Assembly: GCF_014837055.1 (NCBI RefSeq)
Contig: NZ_JACSPQ010000006.1
Coordinates: forward strand, 124,001 to 188,000
Direction of reading: 5' to 3'
DNA: 64,000 bases
Source of the DNA: Phocaeicola faecium
GTDB lineage: Bacteria > Bacteroidota > Bacteroidia > Bacteroidales > Bacteroidaceae
Below are positions 25,381 through 35,328 of this stretch, piece after piece; positions within the stretch are counted from its first letter, which is position 1, and every line of letters begins with the position of its first letter. Position numbers and translations under genes: made by a program. A model generated the notes under the pieces. It ran no database searches and was not told the origin of the DNA. It saw nothing but the letters and a program-made list of their open reading frames with translations.

Positions 25381-27842
25381 GGTTGTTGGTTTAGGGATTT
25401 TACATCAATTTGTATGCTACCGCTTTTCAGACCTTTAGCCGAGGCTTTCAGTTCCATCGTACCAGCCTCTTTGGAGGCTTGAAGAATAACCGTCAGCATT
25501 CCGTTAAAGGCGTGCATACGCGGCAGGTGGAAGAGATCGAGGCAAGTAGGGTCTCCGTTGGCTGAAGCACGATAGCGCCCCGCTCCTTTTACGTTGAAGT
25601 TCACCAAACGCCCGTCAGTAGGACAGAGATTACCATCCTTGTCTACGATGCGAAGCGTTACATAAGCAAGGTCTTTGCCGTCGGCATTCAGCGTATGGTG
25701 AGGCGTGGAAAGCTCGATGTGGTGAGGCTTTCCTGCGGTACGGATTACTTTTTCCGCCATTGCTTTCCCATTGCGGTCGTAAGCTATGACTTTTACCTCG
25801 CCCGGTTCGTAAACCACATCGTGCCACATCAGGCGATAACGGTTCTCTACCGTCTGGTTGTTCTTGGTCTGTTTGCCATAGCTTTTGCCGTTGACAAACA
25901 GCTCGGCAGAGGAATAGTTGGTGTAAACGAATACAGGTACTTTTTCTCCTTCGTGTCCTTCCCAGTTCCAATGGGGGAGAATGTGGAGTGTTTCTTCATT
26001 CCGGTTCCACAGACTGCGGTAAAGATAGTACCGGTCTTTAGGAATGGAAGCAAGGTCGATGATGCCGAACATCGAACTGTGGTTAGGCCATGCGTCCGTA
26101 TCGTAAGGGCTGGGTTCGCCCAAGTAATCGAATCCTGTCCATACGAATTGCCCTAACGTCCAGTTGTAATCGTCGGCAAGAGCGAAATCCATGTCGGGGA
26201 TGTTCGACCACGAGCAGTATTCCAAGTCGTAGGAAGACGATTGGTGATCGTCGTATTTGGCATCGGCTTTTCGTTGTGCCGGGAATTTGTACACGCCGCG
26301 CGAACTGACCGTCGACGAGGTTTCCGAACCTAATACCAGATTTTGCGGCAAGCGTTCGTAGGCTTCAGTATAGCGGTGGGCGCGATAGTTGAATCCCGGA
26401 ATGTCGAGCATTGCCGCAAACCCGTTGTCGAGTACGCAATCTACTTGGTCCATTCCGCAGGTTACGGGACGTGTCGGGTCTTCTCGATGGCAGATGTCTT
26501 GTAAAAATTTTGCTACTTTATATCCTTCAGGGCTGCATTGGGTGGGGACTTCGTTGCCGATGCTCCACATCACCACGCAGGGATGATTCCGGTAATGGCG
26601 GAGCATGTTTACCATGTCGCGTTCCGCCCATTCGTTGAAAAAGCGGTGATAACCGTTGTCGCATTTGGCAATGTCCCATTCGTCGAAAGGTTCTATCATC
26701 ATCATGAAACCCATTTCGTCGCAAAGTGCTACCAGTTCGGGCGCAGGCATGTTATGTGCCGTGCGGATGGCATCGCACCCCATGTCTTTCAGCAGGGTGA
26801 GCTGATGGCGTAAAGCCTTGACATTGATGGCAGCTCCTAACGGCCCGAGGTCGTGATGATTGCATACGCCTTGAAATTTGCGCAGTTTCCCGTTCAGGTA
26901 AAAACCTTTGTCAGCCACGTACTCGATGGAGCGGATGCCGAAACGGGTAGTGTAGGTATCGGTCAGCTTATCTTCCACGTATACTTTAGTGACGGCACGG
27001 TAGAGCGAGGGCGATTCGGGCGACCAAAGTGCGGGGCGTTCCACTACGAAGTTCTGGGTAAACGGTTGCCCGTGGTTTATGAATCCCTTGTTTTCTTTCG
27101 TTGCTACGGTTTTGCCTTCGGGAGAAAGGATTTCCGTTACCAAAGTCAGCTCTTCTTGTCCTGAATTTTCAACGGATGTGCGAAGGCAGACAGAGGCATA
27201 ATCATCCGCCACGTGGGGGGTGGTGATTTGCGTGCCCCATACGGGGATGTGAATTCGATTGGTAGTGATGACATGTACATTGCGGTACAGACCGGCACCC
27301 GGATACCAGCGCGATGATTGTGGACGGTTCTCCAGCCGTACAGCCAGCGTATTGTTGCGTCCGTCGGGATTGATGAGGCGGGTTACATTGCAGTAGAATG
27401 AGTTATAACCGCAAGGCCAGAAACACGCCTCCTGTCCGTTCACATAAACGCGGGCTTCGCTCATGGCACCATCGAAAACCAGTGTCACTTCTTGGTCGGG
27501 CTTTGTGTCGAACGTGGTACGATACCATCCCACACCTACGTAAGGCAGTCCGCCGGTGCGTCCGGTTTTGATGGATGCTTGCGTTTCGAAATTTTGTGTG
27601 ACTGCCACGTTCTGTAAGTCGTTTTCGCGGCTGAACGGCCCGTAGATTGCCCAATCGTGTGGAACGGTTACCGACTCCCATCGGCTGTCGTCGAATCCCG
27701 GAGTTGCGGCATCTGTCACATCGCCTTTGGTAAACCGCCATCCTTCCTCTAAGAGTTGTTCGTTGCGTTGCGCTCGCGTAGAGAGGGATGTTGCGGCAAA
27801 CGTTGAAAATAGGATGAATATAAAAAGATTCTGGAGTCTCAT
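25377..27842 (-). CDS. GH2 beta-galactosidase
   Basis: 821 aa with a signal peptide (FIFILFSTFAATSLSTRAQ). Order: jelly-roll sugar-binding domain (DFSRENDL region onward), immunoglobulin-like domain, TIM barrel, C-terminal Ig-like/DUF4982 region. The acid/base glutamate is in WSIGNEVPTQ and the nucleophile glutamate in VLGSETSSTVSS. NHHDLGPLG and FDEWDIAK are typical GH2 barrel motifs. It removes terminal galactose from galacto-oligosaccharides in the periplasm. Its stop overlaps the GH53 start (ATGA), so the exo- and endo-enzymes are co-translated. No strong promoter is evident upstream; the 229-base gap holds repeat copy 3. Confidence 0.92.
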   Translation of the reverse strand: MRLQNLFIFILFSTFAATSLSTRAQRNEQLLEEGWRFTKGDVTDAATPGFDDSRWESVTVPHDWAIYGPFSRENDLQNVAVTQNFETQASIKTGRTGGLPYVGVGWYRTTFDTKPDQEVTLVFDGAMSEARVYVNGQEACFWPCGYNSFYCNVTRLINPDGRNNTLAVRLENRPQSSRWYPGAGLYRNVHVITTNRIHIPVWGTQITTPHVADDYASVCLRTSVENSGQEELTLVTEILSPEGKTVATKENKGFINHGQPFTQNFVVERPALWSPESPSLYRAVTKVYVEDKLTDTYTTRFGIRSIEYVADKGFYLNGKLRKFQGVCNHHDLGPLGAAINVKALRHQLTLLKDMGCDAIRTAHNMPAPELVALCDEMGFMMMIEPFDEWDIAKCDNGYHRFFNEWAERDMVNMLRHYRNHPCVVMWSIGNEVPTQCSPEGYKVAKFLQDICHREDPTRPVTCGMDQVDCVLDNGFAAMLDIPGFNYRAHRYTEAYERLPQNLVLGSETSSTVSSRGVYKFPAQRKADAKYDDHQSSSYDLEYCSWSNIPDMDFALADDYNWTLGQFVWTGFDYLGEPSPYDTDAWPNHSSMFGIIDLASIPKDRYYLYRSLWNRNEETLHILPHWNWEGHEGEKVPVFVYTNYSSAELFVNGKSYGKQTKNNQTVENRYRLMWHDVVYEPGEVKVIAYDRNGKAMAEKVIRTAGKPHHIELSTPHHTLNADGKDLAYVTLRIVDKDGNLCPTDGRLVNFNVKGAGRYRASANGDPTCLDLFHLPRMHAFNGMLTVILQASKEAGTMELKASAKGLKSGSIQIDVKSLNQQP

Positions 27843-27910
27843 ATCGTTTGATTTTTAAGCTGTTAATAAGGGAAAGAGATTCCGGACCAACACTCGTTTT
27901 GAGGCTTGAG

Positions 27911-28000
27911 AATTTCTACCCATAGAACCGGTGAATCCTATGGGTAGCGTAAGGCAATTCTACCGCATGAGATGCGTAACGCTAACGGTAGCGTTTTTCA
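27911..28000. repeat. Modular palindromic repeat, copy 3
   Basis: Opposite orientation to copies 1 and 2. TTCTACCCATAGAACC...CCTATGGGTAG makes one hairpin and CTACCGCATGAG...AACGCTAACGGTAGCGTTTTT the second. It separates the susCD-susE-GH53 genes from the GH2-GH53 pair within one PUL and may lower read-through between them. Nothing else was seen in the 229-base gap. Confidence 0.75.
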
Positions 28001-28071
28001 CCCTCCGGCGGTGGAGTCCGAACGTCTGATTCTGCCACCTCTGAACCGGTGTCTCTTTCCCGTTTACTGAG

Positions 28072-29169
28072 TCAATCACGGGCAAATGCGTTAAATGAAG
28101 CGGTCGGTTTTCCCGTATCGTCGAACATCCCTTTCTGATAGCCGTTCCATCCACCGTAACATTCGGGTTCCCAAGCAAACACTCCTAAACATCCGTCTAC
28201 TTGTTTGGCTTTGGTTACGAAGTCGGTATAAAAGGCTTCTGCCTGCTCATAGTTCCACGGAACACCTATTTCGCACACCATGACTTGAGTCTGATAGGTA
28301 TCGATGAGGCTTTGCATGTTTGCGATGCAGGCATCGTTCTGCTCCTGCCATGTCTGTCCGTTCTCATCCACCGGATTCCATTCGGTCAGTCCGTTGCTGT
28401 CGTCAGGGTCTTCGCCCGGATAGAGCGACATGCCGATGATGTCCCATTTCGCTCCGTTCTCCTGCAATCCGTTGAATATCCACGTGTAGTGCGTCAACTC
28501 GTTGCCTCGGTCTAAGTGAATGATGACTTGCGCATCGGGATAAACGGCTTTGGCTGCATCGTAACCCGCATTGACCAAAGCGGCGAAATTTGCCATGTTG
28601 GTGCTTGCCATGCCTTCATCCCATAACATGCCGTTGCTGGTTTCATTGCCTACCTGCACCCATTCAACGTCGATGCCCTGATTCTTGAGTGCGGTCAATA
28701 CTTCGGTGGTATGTGTGGTTACGGCTTGGCGCAGCTCATCGAACGTGTAATTTTCCCACGCGGCGGGCTTGGTCTGACTTCCGGGGTCTGCCCAAGTGTC
28801 GCTGTAATGGAAATCAATCATCAGCCGGTATCCCAAATTGTGTGCCCGCCATGCTTTTGCTATTACGTCGTTCTGATTACACCATCCGTCGGCAGGGTTC
28901 ACCCATACGCGCAGGCGGATGGCGTTCATGCCGAGTTCGCGGAGCAGAGACATACATTCCCGCTCTTTTCCGTCGGCATCGTAAAATGTGCGTCCTTCGG
29001 CTTCCATTTCGGTCAGCCAGCTTACATCGGCACCGCGGGCAAATCCCGTCATATCGTATGTCTCTTCCGGAGCTTCCGGGAATACCGGTTTATCATCGTC
29101 GTTGCAGGAAGTGATGGCAACCCCCGCCAAAAGGAGTAAGCCCATCCACCAGTTTTTTATCTTTTTCAT
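28072..29169 (-). CDS. GH53 endo-beta-1,4-galactanase, surface lipoprotein
   Basis: 365 aa from the ATG at 29169; the frame opens 12 codons earlier, but MKKIKNWWMGLLLLAG begins a proper signal. The lipobox ends in ITSC, followed by NDDD, an acidic export signal for surface lipoproteins of Bacteroidetes. GH53 motifs: RGADVSWLTEMEAEG, NAIRLRVWVNP, MIDFHYSDTWADPG, acid/base in WVQVGNETSNG, nucleophile in MVCEIGVPW. It probably makes the first cuts in galactan at the cell surface before SusC/D import. It lies 14 bases after the SusE-like gene. It is a clear paralogue of the protein at 24367-25380. Confidence 0.94.
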   Translation of the reverse strand: MKKIKNWWMGLLLLAGVAITSCNDDDKPVFPEAPEETYDMTGFARGADVSWLTEMEAEGRTFYDADGKERECMSLLRELGMNAIRLRVWVNPADGWCNQNDVIAKAWRAHNLGYRLMIDFHYSDTWADPGSQTKPAAWENYTFDELRQAVTTHTTEVLTALKNQGIDVEWVQVGNETSNGMLWDEGMASTNMANFAALVNAGYDAAKAVYPDAQVIIHLDRGNELTHYTWIFNGLQENGAKWDIIGMSLYPGEDPDDSNGLTEWNPVDENGQTWQEQNDACIANMQSLIDTYQTQVMVCEIGVPWNYEQAEAFYTDFVTKAKQVDGCLGVFAWEPECYGGWNGYQKGMFDDTGKPTASFNAFARD

Positions 29170-29183
29170 GGTTGTTTCGTTTT

Positions 29184-30632
29184 TTAGTTTGCTGTGTAAT
29201 TCCAAGTCATGTTAGTAAGGTCGACGGTAAGGGTAACCGCTCCGGTTCCGTCGAACCATATATTCCATTTGTCGTCTTGTGAAGACAGTTGCGAGTTTTC
29301 ATCCGGGTCGCATCCATACCATACCGAGTTCGTCCGGTCTACGATGTTGATTTGGTCTCTTACTTCTCCGGAATAAGTGCCTGTGTACACACCGCTTTCG
29401 CTGCCGGTAGGATAGAGTGTAGTCAGGATGACTTCGGAACCGGTGGAATAAGAAACCACGTCGAGCGATTCGGGAAGCGTGATGGGAGTCTCTTCACCGG
29501 AGTCTCCTCCGCCCGGCAGTTCGGCTGCTCCTGCCTCTACGCTGACCGTGCAGTTTGTCGGGTCATACAGATTCAGTCGGACGGTACATTCTCCTGCCTG
29601 CGGCACATCAACCGTAATGTTTCCGGCAGTTTCGGCTAATGCGACATGCTCTCCATCGGCGGCAAACGCAATGCCGGTGGCTGTGCCCGAGCCGTCTCCG
29701 GTTTCCACATTATACTGTTCTCCCTGCCCGTTGATGGTTATCGTGCGGCTTCCGGCAGCGTCGGCAGTAAATGTGGCAACCCATTGGTTTGTGGTTTGGT
29801 CTAATGTAAGGTCGATGCTTTCGCTTGTCAGTCCGCTGACAGAGAGCGAGCTGATATGAAGCGCACTCCATTGCGCTGCCTGCGTATCGATGATAACGTA
29901 GTAACATCCTGCCGTTCCGGGGAACCACATATTCTGAAGCGAGTTGTTCGCATCGTCGGTAAGGTGGAACGCTCCTTCGCTTCCCGATGTTCCCCATATC
30001 GAGCCGTCGCCTTCCTTGAACAGAATGTGATACCACGCTGTGGGGATGGCAATAAACCCGTGATAAATACCGTCGGCATCCGGAGAATGGAAGGTAACTC
30101 CGGTTTCTCCCAAGTTCTCGGTCTGGTCGTTCGACAAGAGAACGATGCCCGTATTCATATCCATCTCATACGGCGTAACACTGACGCTTACCACGTTGCT
30201 GTATGCCGCAGGAATGTTGATTCCGGTAGTTCCCGCCAAGCGGAAATAAATGGTGTTCGCCTGTCCGTTGGTAGCTCCAATCTGGCTTGCCAGTGAGTTT
30301 AATTCAAGTCCGGTAAAAGCGATGGAAAGTCCGGTTGCTTCGGTTTGGTAAACAGAAGCCGTGAAATCTTCAGACAGCGATGCTTCCACGTAATTGGTAA
30401 CTGTGGTAGTTGTTCCTACCGACGAATCACTTAGCTGGATGGTTTGTTCAGTCCAAGCCAGCGACAATACGATATTTTGAGCCAAGTCAGCATTCAGTTC
30501 AACCTTGTCGGCAGTAGCCATCAGCTCATTGCCTTCTAAACTTTGCAAGTATATTTTGTCGCCGTCTTTCTCGCAAGCCGAAAAGGAGAGCAAGGCAAGC
30601 AGCGTGACAAACAGACTTTTTATAGTTTTCAT
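29184..30632 (-). CDS. SusE/SusF-like surface glycan-binding lipoprotein
   Basis: 482 aa. A lipoprotein signal (LFVTLLALLSFSAC) followed by EKDGD suggests surface exposure. The N-terminal third looks like a SusE Ig-like domain (DKVELNADLAQNIVLSLAW, TIYFRLAG). Two or more beta-sandwich modules follow, separated by a Gly/Glu-rich linker (AAELPGGGDSGEETPI), and resemble starch-binding-like modules (GIYHGFIAIPTAWYHILFKE, VWYGCDPDENSQLSS). It has no catalytic motif. Placed between susD and the surface GH53, it most likely binds galactan. This corresponds to the surface glycan-binding protein of the characterised galactan PUL of B. thetaiotaomicron (BT4667-BT4673). Confidence 0.85.
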   Translation of the reverse strand: MKTIKSLFVTLLALLSFSACEKDGDKIYLQSLEGNELMATADKVELNADLAQNIVLSLAWTEQTIQLSDSSVGTTTTVTNYVEASLSEDFTASVYQTEATGLSIAFTGLELNSLASQIGATNGQANTIYFRLAGTTGINIPAAYSNVVSVSVTPYEMDMNTGIVLLSNDQTENLGETGVTFHSPDADGIYHGFIAIPTAWYHILFKEGDGSIWGTSGSEGAFHLTDDANNSLQNMWFPGTAGCYYVIIDTQAAQWSALHISSLSVSGLTSESIDLTLDQTTNQWVATFTADAAGSRTITINGQGEQYNVETGDGSGTATGIAFAADGEHVALAETAGNITVDVPQAGECTVRLNLYDPTNCTVSVEAGAAELPGGGDSGEETPITLPESLDVVSYSTGSEVILTTLYPTGSESGVYTGTYSGEVRDQINIVDRTNSVWYGCDPDENSQLSSQDDKWNIWFDGTGAVTLTVDLTNMTWNYTAN

Positions 30633-30650
30633 ACCAAAAGAGTTTAAGCG

Positions 30651-32222
30651 TTAATAGTTTTCATTATATAAGTTCGGGTTGGCTGTGAGTTCGGTAGACG
30701 GGATGGGGTAGATGTTATAGCGGTCGTCTACGCCTGTACCAGCCTGCGTTCCTCCTTTCCATTCCCATACATACGTATTGGTGGTAAAGCGGTTAAAGCG
30801 AATCAAGTCCGTACGGCGCGTACCTTCCCAGTAAAGCTCGCGCAAACGTTCGGCAAGGAAGAAGATGCAACCGTCGTTGGTCATGGCTGCCCAATTCGGG
30901 ATAGGTTCTGCACCTACACGGTCTCGCAGTTCGTTTACAAACCGGTATGCCTGATCCATGCTGCCTCCTTGTCCGCCGCGTGCCGTAGCCTCGGCATACA
31001 TCAGATACACATCAGCCAATCGGAATAAAGGGAAGTCGGTATTCACACCGGATTGTGCCGTATTGGATGCCGTTTCTCCGGCGTCGGTAACGTTCGACCA
31101 TTTGGTAACTACCCATCCTTCCCCCTCGTTGGTCATGTCGGAAATCTCCTGTGTCTGTCCGTCGGTAATAAACATGCCCCTGTTGTCGTTATTGAATTGG
31201 GCAGAAGCGGCACCGCGCATTCGCATGGAACCCCAACCGCTGGCAACTCCGACCGAATTCTGTGCCATGCTGGTGGGTACGGCTCCGCATACCACGTATG
31301 TGGAAGCGCCCCATGAAACAGTGGTAGTAGCATCTACGGGAAGCGTAAAGATGATTTCGTTCGTACGCTGGTCGTTATCGGCATTAAACAGCTTACTGTA
31401 ATCCTGCTCCAACGTATAACCTTGTTCGATGGCATGGTTACAAGCCGTGATACATTCGGTATATCGTGCCTCGCCGATATAAGTTTCGGCGTTCAGATAC
31501 ATTCTTGCCAGCAGCGTATAAGCCGCTCCTTGCGAAGCCCGTCCGTAAGGACATTCGTCGCGGTTCAGCAAATCGCCTTCGTCTCCGGTAATGTCATTTA
31601 ACTCCGATTCGATAAATTCGAATATTTGTTGGGCTGTATAACGCGGAGGAATGTAGCTGCCCACAGGGTCGTTTTCAGAAACAAACGGAATGTTACGGAA
31701 GAAATCAAGCGCATGATAATAGAACAAGGCACGGAGGAAACGCGCTTCGGCACGGTAAGTGCGCAGCGTAGCCTGTTCTTCTCCGCTGAATGAAGCTATG
31801 GCATCATCCGTAGCGTGGCGTAGAAACTCATTGCAAAGCGCAATGTTATAATAGATGCGGTAATACATATCGGATACCCATACATCGGTGGCATCCCATG
31901 AAAGGTTGCTGATGTCGGTCAGTGTTTCGCCCGACAGCCATGTGTAGGCAACCTCGTCAGTACCTACTTCCTGCAGGTTAAAGTAACAACGCATGTAATC
32001 AAACCCTTTGTTGCTTGAAAGGTCTTCACTGCCGCTCTGCTCCTGTCCGGTAGTGACCATCGCCGTATATATTTTAGCTAATACCTGATAATAACTGTCT
32101 ACGCTGTTATAAATGTTTTCGGAAGTAGTTTCAGTATGTGGAAACTGATCCAAATCTCCTACACAAGAAGGAGTAAGGAGGCATCCGCAGCAAATCAATG
32201 CTGTATATAATATTCGTTTCAT
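30651..32222 (-). CDS. SusD-like galactan-binding outer-membrane lipoprotein
   Basis: 523 aa. The signal ends in LLTPSC, and the mature protein begins VGDLDQFPHTETT, a usual SusD start. RagB/SusD landmarks: AEARFLRALFYYHALDFFRNIPFV, GRASQGAAYTLLARMYLNAETY, LFRLADVYLMYAEATARGG, and a C-terminal LRELYWEGTRRTDLIRFNRF. It forms the lid over the SusC transporter and binds galactan oligosaccharides. It starts 19 bases after the susC stop, as usual for these pairs. Confidence 0.95.
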   Translation of the reverse strand: MKRILYTALICCGCLLTPSCVGDLDQFPHTETTSENIYNSVDSYYQVLAKIYTAMVTTGQEQSGSEDLSSNKGFDYMRCYFNLQEVGTDEVAYTWLSGETLTDISNLSWDATDVWVSDMYYRIYYNIALCNEFLRHATDDAIASFSGEEQATLRTYRAEARFLRALFYYHALDFFRNIPFVSENDPVGSYIPPRYTAQQIFEFIESELNDITGDEGDLLNRDECPYGRASQGAAYTLLARMYLNAETYIGEARYTECITACNHAIEQGYTLEQDYSKLFNADNDQRTNEIIFTLPVDATTTVSWGASTYVVCGAVPTSMAQNSVGVASGWGSMRMRGAASAQFNNDNRGMFITDGQTQEISDMTNEGEGWVVTKWSNVTDAGETASNTAQSGVNTDFPLFRLADVYLMYAEATARGGQGGSMDQAYRFVNELRDRVGAEPIPNWAAMTNDGCIFFLAERLRELYWEGTRRTDLIRFNRFTTNTYVWEWKGGTQAGTGVDDRYNIYPIPSTELTANPNLYNENY

Positions 32223-32241
32223 GGTTTTATGGAATTGAGGG

Positions 32242-35214
32242 TTAGAAATTAAGTCCGATGTTCAAAGAGTAAGTACGCGGACGCGGATAGAACGTATTGT
32301 CTACACCATTCGGTACTTCCGGATCTACGCCACTGTACTTGGTGATGCAGAATACGTTTTGAACCATCGCACTGACGTTGAGATTGCATCCTTTGAAGAT
32401 TTCTCCGAAGTTATACCCCAATGTCAGATTATCCATTTTCAGGAACGATGCATTCTCAACATAATAATCAGACAGATGCTGGCGGGTCTGGAATCCGGTT
32501 TCCAGATAGCTGGTTGAAAGATTGTTCAACTGGTAAGCGTTGTAACTCATCGTTTCAAAAGCTCCGGTAGTCATTGCCATTCCATTGTAAACATAGTTGC
32601 CTATATTGGCACGGAAGCTCATCCCCAGATTCCATTTCTTCCATTGTAATGAAGTGCTTAATCCCATAATAAAATCGGGGGCAGGAGAGTGGTAGCGGTA
32701 CAAATCACCTTCGTTAATCATACCGTCATTATTCAAATCGGCATAAGCTCCCTCAATGGGTTTCCCGGTATTTGCATCGTATAGCTGTTTGTACACATAA
32801 AACATATACGGTTCATATCCTTCCGACAGTGTTTGTACATACTGCCCGTCTACAGTCGGTCCTACACTCGTATTGGTGGCCTGTCCACCCTCTACGATAG
32901 ACAGGTTTTTGACTTTCATTTGCTGCCAAGTCATGTTGAAACTTACATTCCACGTAAGGTCTTTGGTTTGAATAGGCGTTGCATTTACTGACAGTTCGAT
33001 ACCCTGACTGTCTACGTTACCCACATTGGTCGTAATGTTACGGTCGAACGTAGAACCGGCAGCAGCAGGAACAGTGGCAATCAAGTCTTTGGTTTTACGT
33101 GTATAATAATCGAAGCTACCGGTGATTCGGTCTTCCAAGAATCCGAAATCAAAACCAAAGTTCCACGACGTAGTGGTTTCCCATTTCAAGTCGGATACAT
33201 AAGCCTCCGGACGATATGTGTAAATGGGAGTACCTCCTACAATACCCTGTGCCCCGTCTTGGCTGATGGTATAAATCGGCAAATAGTTATAGTTCCTGAT
33301 ACCGTCTTGCTGACCGGTGACACCGTAGCTTGCGCGCAGTTTCAAGGTGCTCAATACTTGTTGGTCTTTCATGAATGACTCTTCGGTAACCCTCCATCCC
33401 AACGCTACGGAAGGGAAAGTACCCCAGCGCTGAGGCTTGGCAAAACGAGAAGTAGCATCCCGTCGTACAGTTGCAGTCAGCATATAGCGTGAACCGTAAG
33501 AATAGTTCAAACGTCCGTAGTATGAAAGCAATACATGACGCTGGTCGGAAGCGCGGTATTGAGTCTGTACATCTCCTGCTGCATTCATTTGCGCTGTTGC
33601 CGGAGTGGTGGATTTCCAATACTGGTAATCGTATCCGACTGTGGCATCGAAACTGCTGTTAATGGCATCCACCATCTTGTTATAGTTGGCATATAAGGTA
33701 AGCAGTCTGTTTTCATTCTTTTGCGGTCCGTAAGGATAGTAATAACCGCCTGTTGTGTAATATTGAGCAGCTTCGGGAGCAACATATTCCGAGCCCTTAC
33801 CTTCTGCATAATCATATCCCAATGTAGCGTGGAGTTTTAAATCAGGTAAAAAATGTACCCGATAATCTACATCGAAATTACCGATAAAGCGCACTACCTT
33901 ACTGTGAGCGTCCCGCTGTTCCAATAATCCCAACGGATTCAACACGCCACCCGTTACAGGGTTTCCATCGCCGGTTATAGCTTCGGTAAATCCTCCGAAT
34001 TCATCGTTCCCCGAATAGACAGGTATGGTAGGATTCATGGTTGAGGCTCCCCAAATAGCCGAGGTATTGGCAAACTGGTTTTTGTTGAGTGAACCTTTAG
34101 CATTCAGAGTAAGTTTCAGATGGTCATCGAAGAAAGAAGGAGAAAGCGAAATACTTCCCGTAAAGCGGTTTGCGTTATCTGTTTTAAGCAGACCGTCTTG
34201 GTTGTAATAACCTACAGATACGCGGACAGGCCAGTTGGGGGCAATCCGTCCTGCCAGACTCAAGTTGTTATCCGTACCGAACGCATTGTGATAAACATAG
34301 TCATTCCAATCGGTATGAGCCGTACCCAGCAGGGCTTTTTGTGCTGCACTTCCCTGCGTGTTTACTACGTTGACAAACTGGTCATAGCTCAGCATGTCTG
34401 CCATTCTCGTGCGAGTCTGGATGGAATTGGTGGTGCTGAATGTGACTTTCAGCTTATCCGAGTTCCCTTTTTTGGTTGTAATGATAATGACACCGTTAGA
34501 AGCGCGCGAACCATAGATAGCCGTTGAGGAAGCATCCTTCAGGATGGTCATGCTTTCAATGTCGTTCGGGTTAATCAGACTGAGGAAGTTTCCATCGTTT
34601 CCGCTGATACCTCCTTGTTCCAAAGGCACACCGTCTAACACGATAAGCGGGTCGTTGCTGGCATTCAGTGAAGCTCCGCCACGTACACGGATGGTACTTC
34701 CTGCCGTGGGCGAACCACTGTTCGACATAATCTGTACACCGGAGATTTTTCCGTTGATGAGTTGCTCCGGCGAGCTGACAAGACCGGTGTTGAAATCTTC
34801 GCTGGATACGTTGGTAACCGAACCGGTCAAATCACTTTTGCGTTGAGTTCCGTAACCGATAACCACCACGTCGCTCAACATTTCAGAGTCTGATTCCAGT
34901 CGGATGTTTAATACTTTATCAGATACATCAACCGTTTGGGTTTTATACCCGATGTACGAAAACTGAAGTTGTTTGCTTCCGGCGGGAAGTTCTACCGAAT
35001 AGTTCCCATCAAAATCGGTGATTGTACCAATGGTAGTTCCTACCACCAGCACACTGACTCCAATAAGAGGTTCTTGATTCTCATCATCGATAACTTGTCC
35101 GGTGATGATTCGGTTTCCGCTTTGCTGTGCGGAAAGCGTGAATGTATTTCCACTTCCTATGATTAGCAGGGTGAGGAAAAATACCTTCAACAGAGTAAGA
35201 ATGTTGTTTTTCAT
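32242..35214 (-). CDS. SusC-like TonB-dependent transporter (galactan PUL)
   Basis: 990 aa. Signal peptide ending LSAQQ, then a carboxypeptidase-D-like domain (ITGQVIDDENQEPLIGVSVL, YIGYKTQTVDV), the SusC/RagA motif DVVVIGYGTQRKSDLTGSV, a plug (IYGSRASNGVIIITTKKG) and a 22-strand barrel ending YSLNIGLNF with a terminal aromatic residue. It imports galacto-oligosaccharides using TonB energy. It is the first gene of the galactan transcription unit. A -33/-7 promoter and 21-bp-spaced direct repeats lie directly upstream, just past the end of the HTCS gene. Confidence 0.97.
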   Translation of the reverse strand: MKNNILTLLKVFFLTLLIIGSGNTFTLSAQQSGNRIITGQVIDDENQEPLIGVSVLVVGTTIGTITDFDGNYSVELPAGSKQLQFSYIGYKTQTVDVSDKVLNIRLESDSEMLSDVVVIGYGTQRKSDLTGSVTNVSSEDFNTGLVSSPEQLINGKISGVQIMSNSGSPTAGSTIRVRGGASLNASNDPLIVLDGVPLEQGGISGNDGNFLSLINPNDIESMTILKDASSTAIYGSRASNGVIIITTKKGNSDKLKVTFSTTNSIQTRTRMADMLSYDQFVNVVNTQGSAAQKALLGTAHTDWNDYVYHNAFGTDNNLSLAGRIAPNWPVRVSVGYYNQDGLLKTDNANRFTGSISLSPSFFDDHLKLTLNAKGSLNKNQFANTSAIWGASTMNPTIPVYSGNDEFGGFTEAITGDGNPVTGGVLNPLGLLEQRDAHSKVVRFIGNFDVDYRVHFLPDLKLHATLGYDYAEGKGSEYVAPEAAQYYTTGGYYYPYGPQKNENRLLTLYANYNKMVDAINSSFDATVGYDYQYWKSTTPATAQMNAAGDVQTQYRASDQRHVLLSYYGRLNYSYGSRYMLTATVRRDATSRFAKPQRWGTFPSVALGWRVTEESFMKDQQVLSTLKLRASYGVTGQQDGIRNYNYLPIYTISQDGAQGIVGGTPIYTYRPEAYVSDLKWETTTSWNFGFDFGFLEDRITGSFDYYTRKTKDLIATVPAAAGSTFDRNITTNVGNVDSQGIELSVNATPIQTKDLTWNVSFNMTWQQMKVKNLSIVEGGQATNTSVGPTVDGQYVQTLSEGYEPYMFYVYKQLYDANTGKPIEGAYADLNNDGMINEGDLYRYHSPAPDFIMGLSTSLQWKKWNLGMSFRANIGNYVYNGMAMTTGAFETMSYNAYQLNNLSTSYLETGFQTRQHLSDYYVENASFLKMDNLTLGYNFGEIFKGCNLNVSAMVQNVFCITKYSGVDPEVPNGVDNTFYPRPRTYSLNIGLNF

Positions 35215-35243
35215 GTTGCGTATTATGTTTTTTTGTTCGCAGG

Positions 35244-35273
35244 CAAAGGTAGAATATGCCTTGCAGCCTCAAA
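35244..35273 (-). promoter_or_regulatory. Promoter of the galactan susC operon
   Basis: On the minus strand, TTTG (complement of 35270-35273) is followed after 18 bases by TACCTTTG (complement of 35244-35251). This fits the Bacteroides -33/-7 pattern. The leader is about 25-30 bases. Confidence 0.6.
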
Positions 35274-35280
35274 GAAACAT

Positions 35281-35320
35281 ATCGGACATATAACAAAAGA
35301 AATTGGACAAGTGTTGTAAA
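35281..35320 (-). promoter_or_regulatory. 21-bp-spaced direct repeats, putative HTCS operator for galactan susC
   Basis: AT(C/T)GGACA occurs at 35281-35288 and 35302-35309, exactly 21 bases apart, starting 29 bases upstream of the -7 box. This is the position and period expected for an AraC-type activator, here the HTCS encoded next door. Confidence 0.55.
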
Positions 35321-35328
35321 ACAGCTTT

